This document shows positions 7,658-14,040 of a stretch of 15,256 bases of DNA, one piece after another. The position numbers were made by a program, and so were the translations under genes. The stretch is from Halobacteria archaeon (GTDB lineage Bacteria; Pseudomonadota; Gammaproteobacteria; UBA9214), in contig JABDRC010000165.1 of assembly GCA_013041945.1 (NCBI GenBank), positions 1 through 15,256 of the forward strand. Direction: 5' to 3'. Positions within the stretch are counted from its first letter, which is position 1. Each line of letters begins with the position of its first letter. The notes beneath the pieces were generated by a model. It saw nothing but the letters and a program-made list of their open reading frames with translations. It was not told the DNA's origin and ran no database searches.

Positions 7658-8986
7658 GTGACTTCCGCAGGACACATCCCTATTCACAGCGAACCCGAAA
7701 TCATCCCCCGGTCGGACCACCCGGTTTCCCGGGCCAACATCAGCAAGAATGCGCTGAAGGTGCTGTACCGCCTGAAAGAATCCGGCTACCAGGGGCACCT
7801 GGTCGGCGGCAGTGTGCGCGACCTGCTGCTGGGCCGCGAGCCCAAGGACTTCGACGTCGCGACCGATGCTCACCCGGAGGATGTGCGGCGGTTGTTCCGC
7901 AACTGCCGCCTGATCGGCCGCCGCTTCAGGCTTGCGCATGTCATGTTCGGCCGGGAGATCATCGAGGTCGCCACCTTCCGGGGACGGCAGGAGCCGGGCG
8001 ACAGCAACGGTGCGCATCACGTGGACGAGGACGGCCGCATCGTCCGCGACAATGTGTATGGCTCGATCGAGGACGATGCCCTGCGGCGCGATTTCACGGT
8101 CAATGCGCTGTACTACAACATCGACGACTTCTCCATCATCGATTACGCAGGCGGCATGCGGGATATCGAGGCCGGGGTGCTGCGCCTGCTGGGCGATCCG
8201 GAGACCCGTTACCGCGAGGACCCGGTGCGCATGCTGCGTGCGGTGCGCTTTGCCACCAAGCTGGGATTCCGCATCGAGCCGGAGACCGAGCAATCGATCA
8301 GTACGCTGGCCCCGCTGCTGGGCGACATACCGCCGGCGCGCCTGTTCGACGAGATGCTCAAGCTGTTCATGAGCGGCAGTGCGCTGGACAACTTCGAGAT
8401 GTTGCGTCACTACGATCTCTTCCGGCAGTTGTTCCCGCTGACCGATGAATCGCTGACGCACCAGGAAAACGAATTTCCCCTGACCCTGATCAACCGCGGT
8501 ATGGCAAACACCGACGAGCGGGTCGCCGCCGGCAAGCCGGTGACACCGGCGTTCCTGTTCGCGGTATTCCTGTGGGAGCCGGTCCGCTACCGCGCGGCGC
8601 GCCTGGAGTCGGAAGGGCAGACGCCGGCGCAGGCACTGCAACATGCAGGGTCGCAGATCATCGCCGAGCAGGCCGCTGTCATGGCGACGCCGCGGCGTTT
8701 CTCGCTGCCCATGCGCGAGATCTGGATGTTACAGTTACGGCTGGAGCGCAAGGGCGGGCGCCGCAGTCAGCGGGTGCTGGACCACCCGCGTTTTCGTGCC
8801 GCCTATGATTTTCTGCTGTTGCGGGGAGCGGCCGGCGAGGTATCACAGGAACTGTGTGACTGGTGGACAGAGTACCAGGACAAGCATCCGCAAAAGCGTG
8901 AACAGGAGATAACCAAAACGCGTCCGCGCAAGCGTCGTCGCCGCCGGCCGCGACGCAGGGCGAACGCCGGGGATGATCAGGTATGA
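7658..8986 (+). CDS. pcnB: Poly(A) polymerase I
   Basis: Adds 3' poly(A) tails to RNA, marking it for decay; in E. coli it also controls plasmid copy number through antisense RNA turnover. It is 442 residues from a GTG at 7658. The nucleotidyltransferase head carries LVGGSVRDLLLG (48-59) and the metal-binding DFD (D64, D66), followed by RNCRLIGRRFRLAHVMFG, RRDFTVNALYY and YREDPVRMLRAVRFA, the neck and head-binding regions of the PcnB/CCA-adding superfamily. The RNCRLIGRRFRLAHVMFG stretch and the very basic tail (about 421-434, KRRRRRPRRR) mark it as poly(A) polymerase rather than CCA transferase. The start lacks a Shine-Dalgarno and is uncertain; E. coli pcnB starts at AUU, and an in-frame ATT occurs at 7682. 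The stop overlaps folK by ATGA. Confidence 0.93.
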   Translation: MTSAGHIPIHSEPEIIPRSDHPVSRANISKNALKVLYRLKESGYQGHLVGGSVRDLLLGREPKDFDVATDAHPEDVRRLFRNCRLIGRRFRLAHVMFGREIIEVATFRGRQEPGDSNGAHHVDEDGRIVRDNVYGSIEDDALRRDFTVNALYYNIDDFSIIDYAGGMRDIEAGVLRLLGDPETRYREDPVRMLRAVRFATKLGFRIEPETEQSISTLAPLLGDIPPARLFDEMLKLFMSGSALDNFEMLRHYDLFRQLFPLTDESLTHQENEFPLTLINRGMANTDERVAAGKPVTPAFLFAVFLWEPVRYRAARLESEGQTPAQALQHAGSQIIAEQAAVMATPRRFSLPMREIWMLQLRLERKGGRRSQRVLDHPRFRAAYDFLLLRGAAGEVSQELCDWWTEYQDKHPQKREQEITKTRPRKRRRRRPRRRANAGDDQV

Positions 8987-9477
8987 CAGTCAGGGCATAT
9001 ATAGGCATCGGCAGCAACCTCGAAGACCCGGTTGCACAGGTCAAGGATGCCATCGACGAACTCGAGATGCTGCCGGATACCATCCTGGCAGGGCGCTCCA
9101 GCCTGTACAGCAACAAGCCCATGGGGCCGCAGGACCAGCCCGATTACATCAATGCGGTGGTGGGAATCGATACCCTGCTGTCCGCGCAGGACCTGTTCGC
9201 GCGGCTGGTGAAGATCGAGGAACAGGCGGGGCGCGTGCGCGAGGGCGACAAGTGGGGACCGCGCATACTTGACCTGGACCTGCTGCTGTACGGCAAGAAG
9301 AAAATCGACGAGGCAGACCTGCAAGTGCCGCATCCCGGTCTGCACGAGCGTGACTTCGTTATCATTCCGCTGGCCGAAATTGCCGGCAACATGAACATCC
9401 AGGGGCATGGCTTGCTGAGCACCCTGATCAACCAGGTCGAGAATCATTCACTGAAGAAGGTGATTACCGGTCAATGA
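8983..9477 (+). CDS. folK: 6-hydroxymethyl-dihydropterin pyrophosphokinase
   Basis: HPPK transfers pyrophosphate from ATP to 6-hydroxymethyl-7,8-dihydropterin, the step before dihydropteroate synthase in folate synthesis. It is 164 residues (E. coli 159). Family motifs are complete: YIGIGSNL at 6-13, the DQPDYINAV substrate motif at 51-59, and WGPRILDLDLLLYG at 91-104, whose Asp97 and Asp99 correspond to the two Mg-binding aspartates; PHPGLHERDFVIIPLAEI follows, typical of the C-terminal part. The ATG overlaps the pcnB stop and its own TGA overlaps the kinase start (9474-9477), so the three genes should be translated as a coupled operon. pcnB-folK is a conserved gammaproteobacterial pair. Confidence 0.96.
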   Translation: MTVRAYIGIGSNLEDPVAQVKDAIDELEMLPDTILAGRSSLYSNKPMGPQDQPDYINAVVGIDTLLSAQDLFARLVKIEEQAGRVREGDKWGPRILDLDLLLYGKKKIDEADLQVPHPGLHERDFVIIPLAEIAGNMNIQGHGLLSTLINQVENHSLKKVITGQ

Positions 9478-10124
9478 GCAGGGAGCGTCCGGGCTACATC
9501 GTAGTCGAAGGCCCGATCGGTGTCGGCAAGACCAGTCTCGCACGGCGGCTGGCAGACAGCTTCGAATCAGACCTGCTGCTGGAGGGTGCGGACGAGAATC
9601 CGTTTCTTGAGCGCTTTTACCAGGACCCGCGTACGGGCGCCTTGCCGACACAGCTGTTTTTTTTGTTCCAGCGCGCGCGCCAGATGCAGAGCATGCGCCA
9701 GGCCGACATGTTTCAGCCGGTGCGCATAGCGGATTTCCTGATCGAGAAAGACCGGCTGTTCGCCGAGCTGACGCTCGATGCCGAAGAGCTGAAACTGTAC
9801 GAACAGGTCTACAACCATGTCACGGTCGACGCCCCGGCACCGGACCTGGTGATTTACCTGCAGGCACCGGTCGACATCCTGCTCAAGCGTATTGCACGGC
9901 GGGGCATTCGCCATGAACGGCGCATCGATACCGCCTACCTGCAGAGGCTGTCCGAGGCCTATTCACGCATGTTCCTTTACTATGATGCTGCGCCCCTGCT
10001 GATCGTGAATGCGGCGCATATCAATCTGGTCGACAGCGATGCGGATTACAATGCTCTGCTGGAGCAGATCCATTCGACCCGCAAGGGTGTACAGTATTTC
10101 AACCCGATGTCGGAAGCGATCTAG
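9474..10124 (+). CDS. Deoxynucleoside kinase (dNK family)
   Basis: A 216-residue kinase of the deoxyadenosine/deoxyguanosine kinase (dNK) family, phosphorylating salvaged deoxynucleosides with ATP in the cytoplasm. The P-loop is GPIGVGKTS at 13-21. Downstream are ENPFLERFYQD (about 41-51), carrying the family Glu/Phe substrate residues, a QLFFLFQRARQM helix, DFLIEKDRLFAE (DR motif), VIYLQAPVDILLKRIARRGIRHER (the lid arginines) and YYDAAPLLIVN near the end. The exact base preference cannot be read from the sequence. Proteobacterial genomes often carry this kinase between folK and panB, as here. It overlaps folK by ATGA and is followed by a repeat element rather than a typical terminator. Confidence 0.9.
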   Translation: MSRERPGYIVVEGPIGVGKTSLARRLADSFESDLLLEGADENPFLERFYQDPRTGALPTQLFFLFQRARQMQSMRQADMFQPVRIADFLIEKDRLFAELTLDAEELKLYEQVYNHVTVDAPAPDLVIYLQAPVDILLKRIARRGIRHERRIDTAYLQRLSEAYSRMFLYYDAAPLLIVNAAHINLVDSDADYNALLEQIHSTRKGVQYFNPMSEAI

Positions 10125-10150
10125 GCCCCCCGGTTGTCTGATTAATCATT

Positions 10151-10235
10151 GTCATTGCGAGCGAAGCGCGGCAATCTCCTGATATGAACTCCGCAACTAA
10201 CAGATTGCATCGTTATTACATTCCTCGCCATGAAG
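10151..10235. repeat. Degenerate palindromic ATTGCGAG-type repeat element
   Basis: The left arm (10151-10180) starts GTCATTGCGAGCGAAGCG and contains GGCAATCTCC; the right arm (10201-10235), read on the minus strand, gives CATGGCGAGGA followed by GCAATCTG. The arms thus share CATxGCGAG ends and GCAATCT interiors around a 20-nt centre. The sequence CATTGCGAGCGAAGCG...GCAATCTC is recognisable from memory as a dispersed non-coding repeat found in many bacterial genomes. The right arm is decayed. It lies in the 186-bp gap between the kinase and panB. No coding capacity. Confidence 0.7.
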
Positions 10236-10310
10236 CCATCCCGGGTGCCAGGCGACATTTAAACTTCGCGGTTTCACGTGCTCGACCGGCAACGAATATA
10301 CCGCTACCGC

Positions 10311-11120
10311 ATGAACGATAAACTGCCCGATTCCGTCACGCTCGACAGCCTGCAGGCCATGAAGCACCGCGGCGAGAAGATCGCCTGCCTGACGGTATAC
10401 GACGCCGCGTTCACACAGGTGCTGGAGGCGGCCGGCGTCGACATGTTCATCATCGGCGACTCGCTCGGCATGGTGCTGATGGGCTACGAGAGCACCGTGC
10501 AGGTGACCATGGATGACATGGTGCACCATGCCGCGAACGTGGCTCGGGTCGGCCGGCGTGCCTGGCGGGTGGTCGACCTGCCGTACCGCAGCTATACGAA
10601 TAACGCACAGGCACTGGCCAATGCCCAACGCCTGGTGGATGAGGGCGGCGCGGACATGGTGAAGCTGGAAGGCGGTGTTGCCATGGCCGGTATCATCGAG
10701 CACCTGGTCGGGCACGGTATCCCGGTGTGCGGCCATGTCGGCCTGTTGCCGCAATCCATCGAGGAAATGGGTGGCTACAAGGTGCAGGGGCACGGCGCGG
10801 AGGCCGCGCGAGCCATCCTGGCCGATGCACAGGCATTGCAGGCAGCCGGCGCCGGCCTGCTGGTGATGGAATGCATACCCGCCGTGCTGGGTGCGGAGAT
10901 CACCGGGGAACTGGAGATACCCACCATTGGTATCGGCGCCGGCGCGGACTGCGATGGCCAGGTACTGGTGCTGTACGACATGCTGGGGATAACACAGGGT
11001 CGCCTGCCGCGCTTCGTCAGGGACTTTATGACCGGGGCCGGCAGCATTCCCGCGGCGGTCCGGGCCTATGTCGCTGCGGTGAAGGACGGTAGCTATCCAG
11101 CGCCGGAACATGTCTACTGA
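10311..11120 (+). CDS. panB: Ketopantoate hydroxymethyltransferase
   Basis: Catalyses transfer of a hydroxymethyl group from 5,10-methylene-tetrahydrofolate to 2-oxoisovalerate, the first committed pantothenate step. The ATG at 10311 gives 269 residues (E. coli 264), beginning MNDKLPDSVTLDSLQAMKHRG; an in-frame GTG at 10278 would add 11 unconserved residues. Conserved blocks: TVYDAAF, IIGDSLGMVLMGYEST (metal- and substrate-binding Asp), MVKLEGG, VCGHVGLLPQS, GGYKVQG, and LLVMECIPA with the catalytic Glu, then IGIGAGADCDGQVLV. No clear Shine-Dalgarno precedes the ATG; a possible TATACC at 10297-10302 is too close to judge. panC follows after 5 bp. Folate from FolK of the neighbouring operon feeds its cofactor. 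Confidence 0.96.
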   Translation: MNDKLPDSVTLDSLQAMKHRGEKIACLTVYDAAFTQVLEAAGVDMFIIGDSLGMVLMGYESTVQVTMDDMVHHAANVARVGRRAWRVVDLPYRSYTNNAQALANAQRLVDEGGADMVKLEGGVAMAGIIEHLVGHGIPVCGHVGLLPQSIEEMGGYKVQGHGAEAARAILADAQALQAAGAGLLVMECIPAVLGAEITGELEIPTIGIGAGADCDGQVLVLYDMLGITQGRLPRFVRDFMTGAGSIPAAVRAYVAAVKDGSYPAPEHVY

Positions 11121-11125
11121 GTCCG

Positions 11126-11977
11126 ATGGACGTCATCCGAAACACTGAAGCGCTGCGCCAGCGGCTGCACCGCGTGCACAACAGGGGTGACCGGCTCGCC
11201 TTTGTGCCGACCATGGGCAACCTGCATGCCGGTCATGCGCAGCTGGTCCGGCATGCCAGGTCGATCGCGCCGGTCGTGGTCGCAAGTATCTTCGTCAACC
11301 CGCTACAGTTCGGCGACGGTGAGGATTATGCCAGCTATCCATCGACCCTCGAGGCGGACCGGGAGCTGCTAGACGACCTGGATACCGATGTCCTGTTCCT
11401 GCCCGGTGTGGAAGACATCTACCCGGGCGGGTCGGAACACACGGCCACTGTGGTAGTGCCGGGACTCAACGCTATCCTGGAGGGCGAGCACCGCCCGACG
11501 CATTTCGACGGTGTCAGCACGGTCGTCGCGAAGCTGTTCGGCCTGGTGCAGCCGGACATCGCCGTGTTTGGCGAAAAGGATTACCAGCAACTGTTGCTCA
11601 TACGGCAAATGGTCGCCGACCTGTGCATGCCGGTGGATATCGAGGCAGTGGCGACCGTACGCGAGGCGGACGGCCTGGCCATGAGCTCACGCAACAGTTA
11701 TCTCGGCGCGAACGAGCGGGCCGTCGCCGCGCAGTTGTACCAGACCCTGCTCGACGTGAAAATGCTGGTCGAGTCGGGCGAGGCCGACTACACCGGCGTG
11801 GCGGCGGCGGCGCGACAGCAGCTGGAGGAGGCCGGCTTCGTCGCGGATTATGTCAGCATCCGGCGAGCGGCCGACCTGGCTGTGCCGGCCCCCGGTGAGC
11901 GGGTGCTGCGGGCATTGGCCGCGGCCCGTCTGGGTACAACCCGCTTGATTGACAATATCGAAATATCAATATCTTAG
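11126..11977 (+). CDS. panC: Pantothenate synthetase
   Basis: ATP-dependent ligase joining D-pantoate and beta-alanine through a pantoyl-adenylate intermediate, the last step to pantothenate. It has 283 residues, identical in length to the E. coli enzyme. Nucleotidyltransferase motifs are intact: FVPTMGNLHAGHAQL (HAGH at 34-37, the HIGH equivalent), FVNPLQFG (57-63), FGEKDYQQ (148-155) and AMSSRN (185-190, the KMSKS-like loop). It begins 5 bp after the panB stop and is surely cotranscribed. The last 30 bases are AT-rich and include TTGACA (11949-11954), possibly part of the panD control region. The substrate beta-alanine is made by the next gene. Confidence 0.97.
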   Translation: MDVIRNTEALRQRLHRVHNRGDRLAFVPTMGNLHAGHAQLVRHARSIAPVVVASIFVNPLQFGDGEDYASYPSTLEADRELLDDLDTDVLFLPGVEDIYPGGSEHTATVVVPGLNAILEGEHRPTHFDGVSTVVAKLFGLVQPDIAVFGEKDYQQLLLIRQMVADLCMPVDIEAVATVREADGLAMSSRNSYLGANERAVAAQLYQTLLDVKMLVESGEADYTGVAAAARQQLEEAGFVADYVSIRRAADLAVPAPGERVLRALAAARLGTTRLIDNIEISIS

Positions 11978-12011
11978 AGACATTATTTCACACAAATACT
12001 ACACAGAAACC

Positions 12012-12040
12012 TTGCAGTTCGGCGGTAGAGAAAGCATAAT
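12012..12040 (+). promoter_or_regulatory. Promoter candidate for panD
   Basis: TTGCAG (12012-12017), a 17-nt spacer and CATAAT (12035-12040) lie about 40 nt before the panD ATG. An upstream consensus TTGACA at 11949-11954 has only poor -10 partners (TATCTT with a 15-nt spacer). The whole 11945-12045 stretch is markedly AT-rich compared with its surroundings and repeats AATATC three times. Confidence 0.5.
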
Positions 12041-12080
12041 TCCCTGCGTTCGCAACAGCTTGAGGAAACTGCCGGAACTC

Positions 12081-12461
12081 ATGCAGATCACCTTGCTCAA
12101 ATCCAAGCTACACCACGCCAATGTCACGCACTCGGAGCTCGACTATGAAGGGTCGTGTGCAATCGACGGCATGCTGCTGGCCGCCGCAAACATCCAGGAA
12201 TACGAACAGATCCAGATCTACAACCTGGCCAATGGCGAGCGTTTCACGACCTACGCGATACGCGCCGAGGATCACAGCGGCATCATTTCCGTAAACGGCG
12301 CGGCTGCTCACAAGGCCAGCCCGGGCGATCGCATCATCATCTGTACCTACGCCATCCTGTCACAACAGGAGGCCGTTGTTTACAAGCCGACGCTGGTTTA
12401 TCTCGACAGCAACAACCGGATCAAGGACACGCGCAACGCCATCCCCGTGCAGGTGGCCTGA
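12081..12461 (+). CDS. panD: Aspartate 1-decarboxylase precursor
   Basis: Pyruvoyl enzyme producing beta-alanine from L-aspartate for pantothenate. The ATG at 12081 gives 126 residues, the E. coli length, beginning MQITLLKSKLHHANVTHSEL; the open frame extends 44 codons upstream into panC but that part is not conserved. The self-cleavage site is YEGSCAID, with cleavage expected between Gly24 and Ser25 so that Ser25 becomes the pyruvoyl group. Also conserved are NGERFTTYAI, the substrate region ISVNGAAAHKASPGD, and the terminal AIPVQVA. The 103-bp gap after panC and the promoter at 12012-12040 suggest it can be expressed apart from panBC. No PanZ/PanM maturation factor is present here. Confidence 0.96.
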   Translation: MQITLLKSKLHHANVTHSELDYEGSCAIDGMLLAAANIQEYEQIQIYNLANGERFTTYAIRAEDHSGIISVNGAAAHKASPGDRIIICTYAILSQQEAVVYKPTLVYLDSNNRIKDTRNAIPVQVA

Positions 12462-12489
12462 GTAAGTAACCGCACACCGGCCGATACCG

Positions 12490-12522
12490 ACACCGGCAGC
12501 CGACCTGAAGGCTTGCCGGTGT
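12490..12522 (+). terminator. Hairpin after panD, possible terminator
   Basis: ACACCGGCA-GCC pairs with GGC-TTGCCGGTGT (one bulged base) around a short loop, giving a 12-bp stem starting 28 bases after the panD stop. No T-tract follows; instead a small inverted repeat GAACA-ACC-TGTTC (12523-12535) does. It may stop or protect the pan transcript, but it is not a textbook intrinsic terminator. Confidence 0.4.
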
Positions 12523-12613
12523 GAACAACCTGTTCAAATCCGGGGCCGCTCCAACTGCTGTATCCAATGTCTCAAGACTGCCGTGCGACTCCCATAATCA
12601 AAAATAATCGCAC

Positions 12614-12643
12614 CGGGTTGTCACCCTTTTGGGGGGTGTCCCG
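12614..12643 (+). other. Hairpin in the leader of the histidine-rich gene
   Basis: A nested inverted repeat: CGGG (12614-12617) with CCCG (12640-12643) outside, CACCC (12622-12626) with GGGTG (12634-12638) inside. It lies 44 bases upstream of the ATG. It could be a leader RNA structure or a regulator site; no matching operator family is recognised. CATAAT (12593-12598) and AATAAT (12603-12608) just upstream could serve as -10 boxes but have no good -35. Confidence 0.35.
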
Positions 12644-12687
12644 TTAACTGTCATCGAGGCACAAAAATCGAGCAAAAGGAGTATCTT

Positions 12688-13338
12688 ATGAACGCGAAAA
12701 CCATTACCAGTGCATTGATTGTAGCCGTTCTGGGCTTCACCCTGGGTATGCCGGGGACCGCGCTGGCGGATCGCGATAATCGCGGCCACCGTCAGGGCCA
12801 TAGCCAGCACGATGGTCACAAGTCCCGGCAGCACAAGCGTGATCGCCGGCAGCACAAACGTCATGACAAGCATCAAAAGCGTCATGCGAAGCGTCACTAC
12901 AAGCGCGACAACGATCATCATTTCAAGGGGCACAAGAGGCATCATGCCAAGCGCCACTACAAACGTCATTACAAAGGGCATAACAAGCACCACTACAAGA
13001 ACTACGGCAAGCATTACGGCCGCCACAACTACGGTCATGGCGGTTACGGCGGGTACTACTATGACGACGATGACGATGATGAAAAGCTGCTGATCGGCCT
13101 GGTGGTCGGCGGGATCCTCGGCTATGCGCTGAATGAGAGCCAGGATAACGATGTCGACGAGTACGACAGCTACTACCAGCCTAATTCCTACCAGGGCAGC
13201 GGCAATGCCACCTGCCTGCAGGAGCGCGAATACCAGACGACAGTCATCGTCGGTGGTCGCGCAGTCGATGCCTACGGCACCGCCTGCCTGCAGCCGGACG
13301 GTTCGTGGACGCGCAGCCCGGCGGTTGCCTCCTACTGA
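12688..13338 (+). CDS. Exported histidine/lysine/tyrosine-rich protein with glycine-zipper segment
   Basis: A 216-residue secreted or envelope protein. The start has an ideal AAGGAG 6 nt upstream. Residues 1-27 form a signal peptide ending ALA. Residues 28-117 are extremely basic and carry about 23 histidines in repeats such as KRHYKRHYKGH, consistent with metal or polyanion binding. A Tyr/Gly stretch and six aspartates (126-131) precede a hydrophobic glycine-zipper-like segment LLIGLVVGGILGYAL (134-148). The tail (176-207), with Cys176 and Cys200 and the motifs EYQTTVIVGG and AYGTACLQPDGSW, resembles the C-terminal module of bacterial 17-kDa-surface-antigen-like proteins. Function is unknown; nickel, zinc or copper buffering in the envelope is an inference from composition. 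The gene stands alone between two terminator-like structures. The frame is secure although an antisense ORF of 254 codons is longer. Confidence 0.85.
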   Translation: MNAKTITSALIVAVLGFTLGMPGTALADRDNRGHRQGHSQHDGHKSRQHKRDRRQHKRHDKHQKRHAKRHYKRDNDHHFKGHKRHHAKRHYKRHYKGHNKHHYKNYGKHYGRHNYGHGGYGGYYYDDDDDDEKLLIGLVVGGILGYALNESQDNDVDEYDSYYQPNSYQGSGNATCLQEREYQTTVIVGGRAVDAYGTACLQPDGSWTRSPAVASY

Positions 13339-13347
13339 TTGCTCGTC

Positions 13348-13396
13348 CTTCTCTCCTCCCAATCCCCAATCTCCCCGGGAGGGGAGAAGTTTTTTT
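13348..13396 (+). terminator. Strong intrinsic terminator
   Basis: A 13-bp stem, CTTCTCTCCTCCC (13348-13360) with GGGAGGGGAGAAG (13377-13389), containing a single G-T wobble, is followed by seven T residues (13390-13396). An alternative inner stem CTCCCC/GGGGAG (13371-13386) may compete. It ends the histidine-rich gene's transcript 10 bases after its stop. Confidence 0.9.
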
Positions 13397-13406
13397 CTTC
13401 ATGTTG

Positions 13407-13460
13407 ATCGCGTCTGCAAGCCTGTCCCCGCCTATGCGGGGACAGGCTTGCAGGCGTGAT
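13407..13460. repeat. Near-perfect 54-nt palindrome (REP-like)
   Basis: Perfect 18-bp arms (13414-13431 and 13436-13453) flank a CTAT loop; two wobble positions extend the stem to 25 bp. The core TGTCCCCGC-CTAT-GCGGGGACA resembles dispersed extragenic palindromes seen in several proteobacteria (from memory). There is no T-tract. It reaches into possible GTG/ATG starts (13456, 13459) of the next gene. Confidence 0.85.
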
Positions 13461-13482
13461 GGAATTGCATGACAATTTGTCC

Positions 13483-14040
13483 ATGCGCTACCTGCTGACA
13501 AGCCTCATCATGCTTATGTTGCTGCCTGCCTGCGGCCGTAATAATGTCGAGGTCACCGTCAACCCGGAAAGTGGTCTGCAGTCCTGGAAGACGCGGGACC
13601 AGGTCTTCAGTCTCGAACTGGTGCCGCTGTTGCCGGATTTCGTGCGCGCCGTATTCGGCGCCAAGGGTCTGCCGGCGGAGGTGATCGAGGCGGTCAGCGC
13701 ATACTGCGTCTTCGGTACGATCATTCGCAACCAGGCGGACGAGCCGCTGTCCTATGATATGCGCACCTGGCGCTATGTCACCGCGGACGGCGTCGAGCAC
13801 TATGCGCGGCCCAAATCCGCCTGGGTGGAGGAATGGCGCGAGCAGGGGATCGCGTTTCGCTGGACACTCCTGTACGAGGCGCAGACCTATGCGGTGGGCG
13901 ACTGGGGGCAGGGATTTACCACGGTCAAGCTGCCGCCCGGAACGCAGTTTGACTTGCATTACAGCTGGCAGCAGGGAGACCGGACACATGAACGCATCAT
14001 CAGGGACATGGCCTGTGCGCCTGCCACACTCGATAACTAG
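13483..14040 (+). CDS. Uncharacterised lipoprotein
   Basis: Predicted 185-residue lipoprotein of unknown function. The ATG at 13483 gives a compact lipoprotein signal: MR, a hydrophobic run to residue 14, and lipobox LPAC with acylated Cys17; in-frame starts at 13456 (GTG) and 13459 (ATG) would add 8-9 polar residues before it. None has a clear Shine-Dalgarno. Gly at +2 of the mature protein is compatible with outer-membrane sorting. The mature part has no recognised domain: a segment LELVPLLPDFVRAVFGAKGLP, then a beta-rich region (about 75-180) with FGTIIRNQADEPLSYDMRTWRYVTADG and LPPGTQFDLHYSWQQGDRTHER, suggestive of a beta-sandwich. Its 3' end overlaps the thioredoxin gene by 53 bp, implying joint expression. 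Conservation cannot be judged here, but coding bias and the lipobox support a real gene. Confidence 0.75.
   Translation: MRYLLTSLIMLMLLPACGRNNVEVTVNPESGLQSWKTRDQVFSLELVPLLPDFVRAVFGAKGLPAEVIEAVSAYCVFGTIIRNQADEPLSYDMRTWRYVTADGVEHYARPKSAWVEEWREQGIAFRWTLLYEAQTYAVGDWGQGFTTVKLPPGTQFDLHYSWQQGDRTHERIIRDMACAPATLDN

Noticed and set aside
11949..12080. 44-codon N-terminal extension of PanD
   Set aside because: PanD must place Gly24-Ser25 for self-cleavage in a protein of about 126 residues; the extension overlaps panC and is AT-rich promoter sequence.
12523..12535. GAACA-ACC-TGTTC as a LexA-type operator
   Set aside because: The half-site spacing (GAAC-N5-GTTC) does not fit the GAAC-N4-GTTC box of Gram-positive LexA nor the CTGT-N8-ACAG gammaproteobacterial box, and it lies far from any promoter-like sequence. 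More likely a small hairpin.
12688..13093. CRISPR-like or tandem-repeat array in the His-rich coding sequence
   Set aside because: The short recurring units (AAGCGTCAT/CACTACAAG) are irregular codon repeats encoding KRH and HYK, with no conserved spacer/repeat period.
12598..13362. 254-codon antisense ORF rich in Val/Met/Leu over the histidine-rich gene
   Set aside because: CAC/CAT His codons and AAG/CGT codons on the sense strand automatically produce GTG/ATG and hydrophobic codons on the other strand. The sense frame has an ideal Shine-Dalgarno, signal peptide and conserved tail.
13754..13987. Upstream extension of the thioredoxin frame inside the lipoprotein gene
   Set aside because: Its translation is Arg/Pro/Ser-rich shadow sequence; the signal-like segment and ribosome site place the start at 13988 or 14015.
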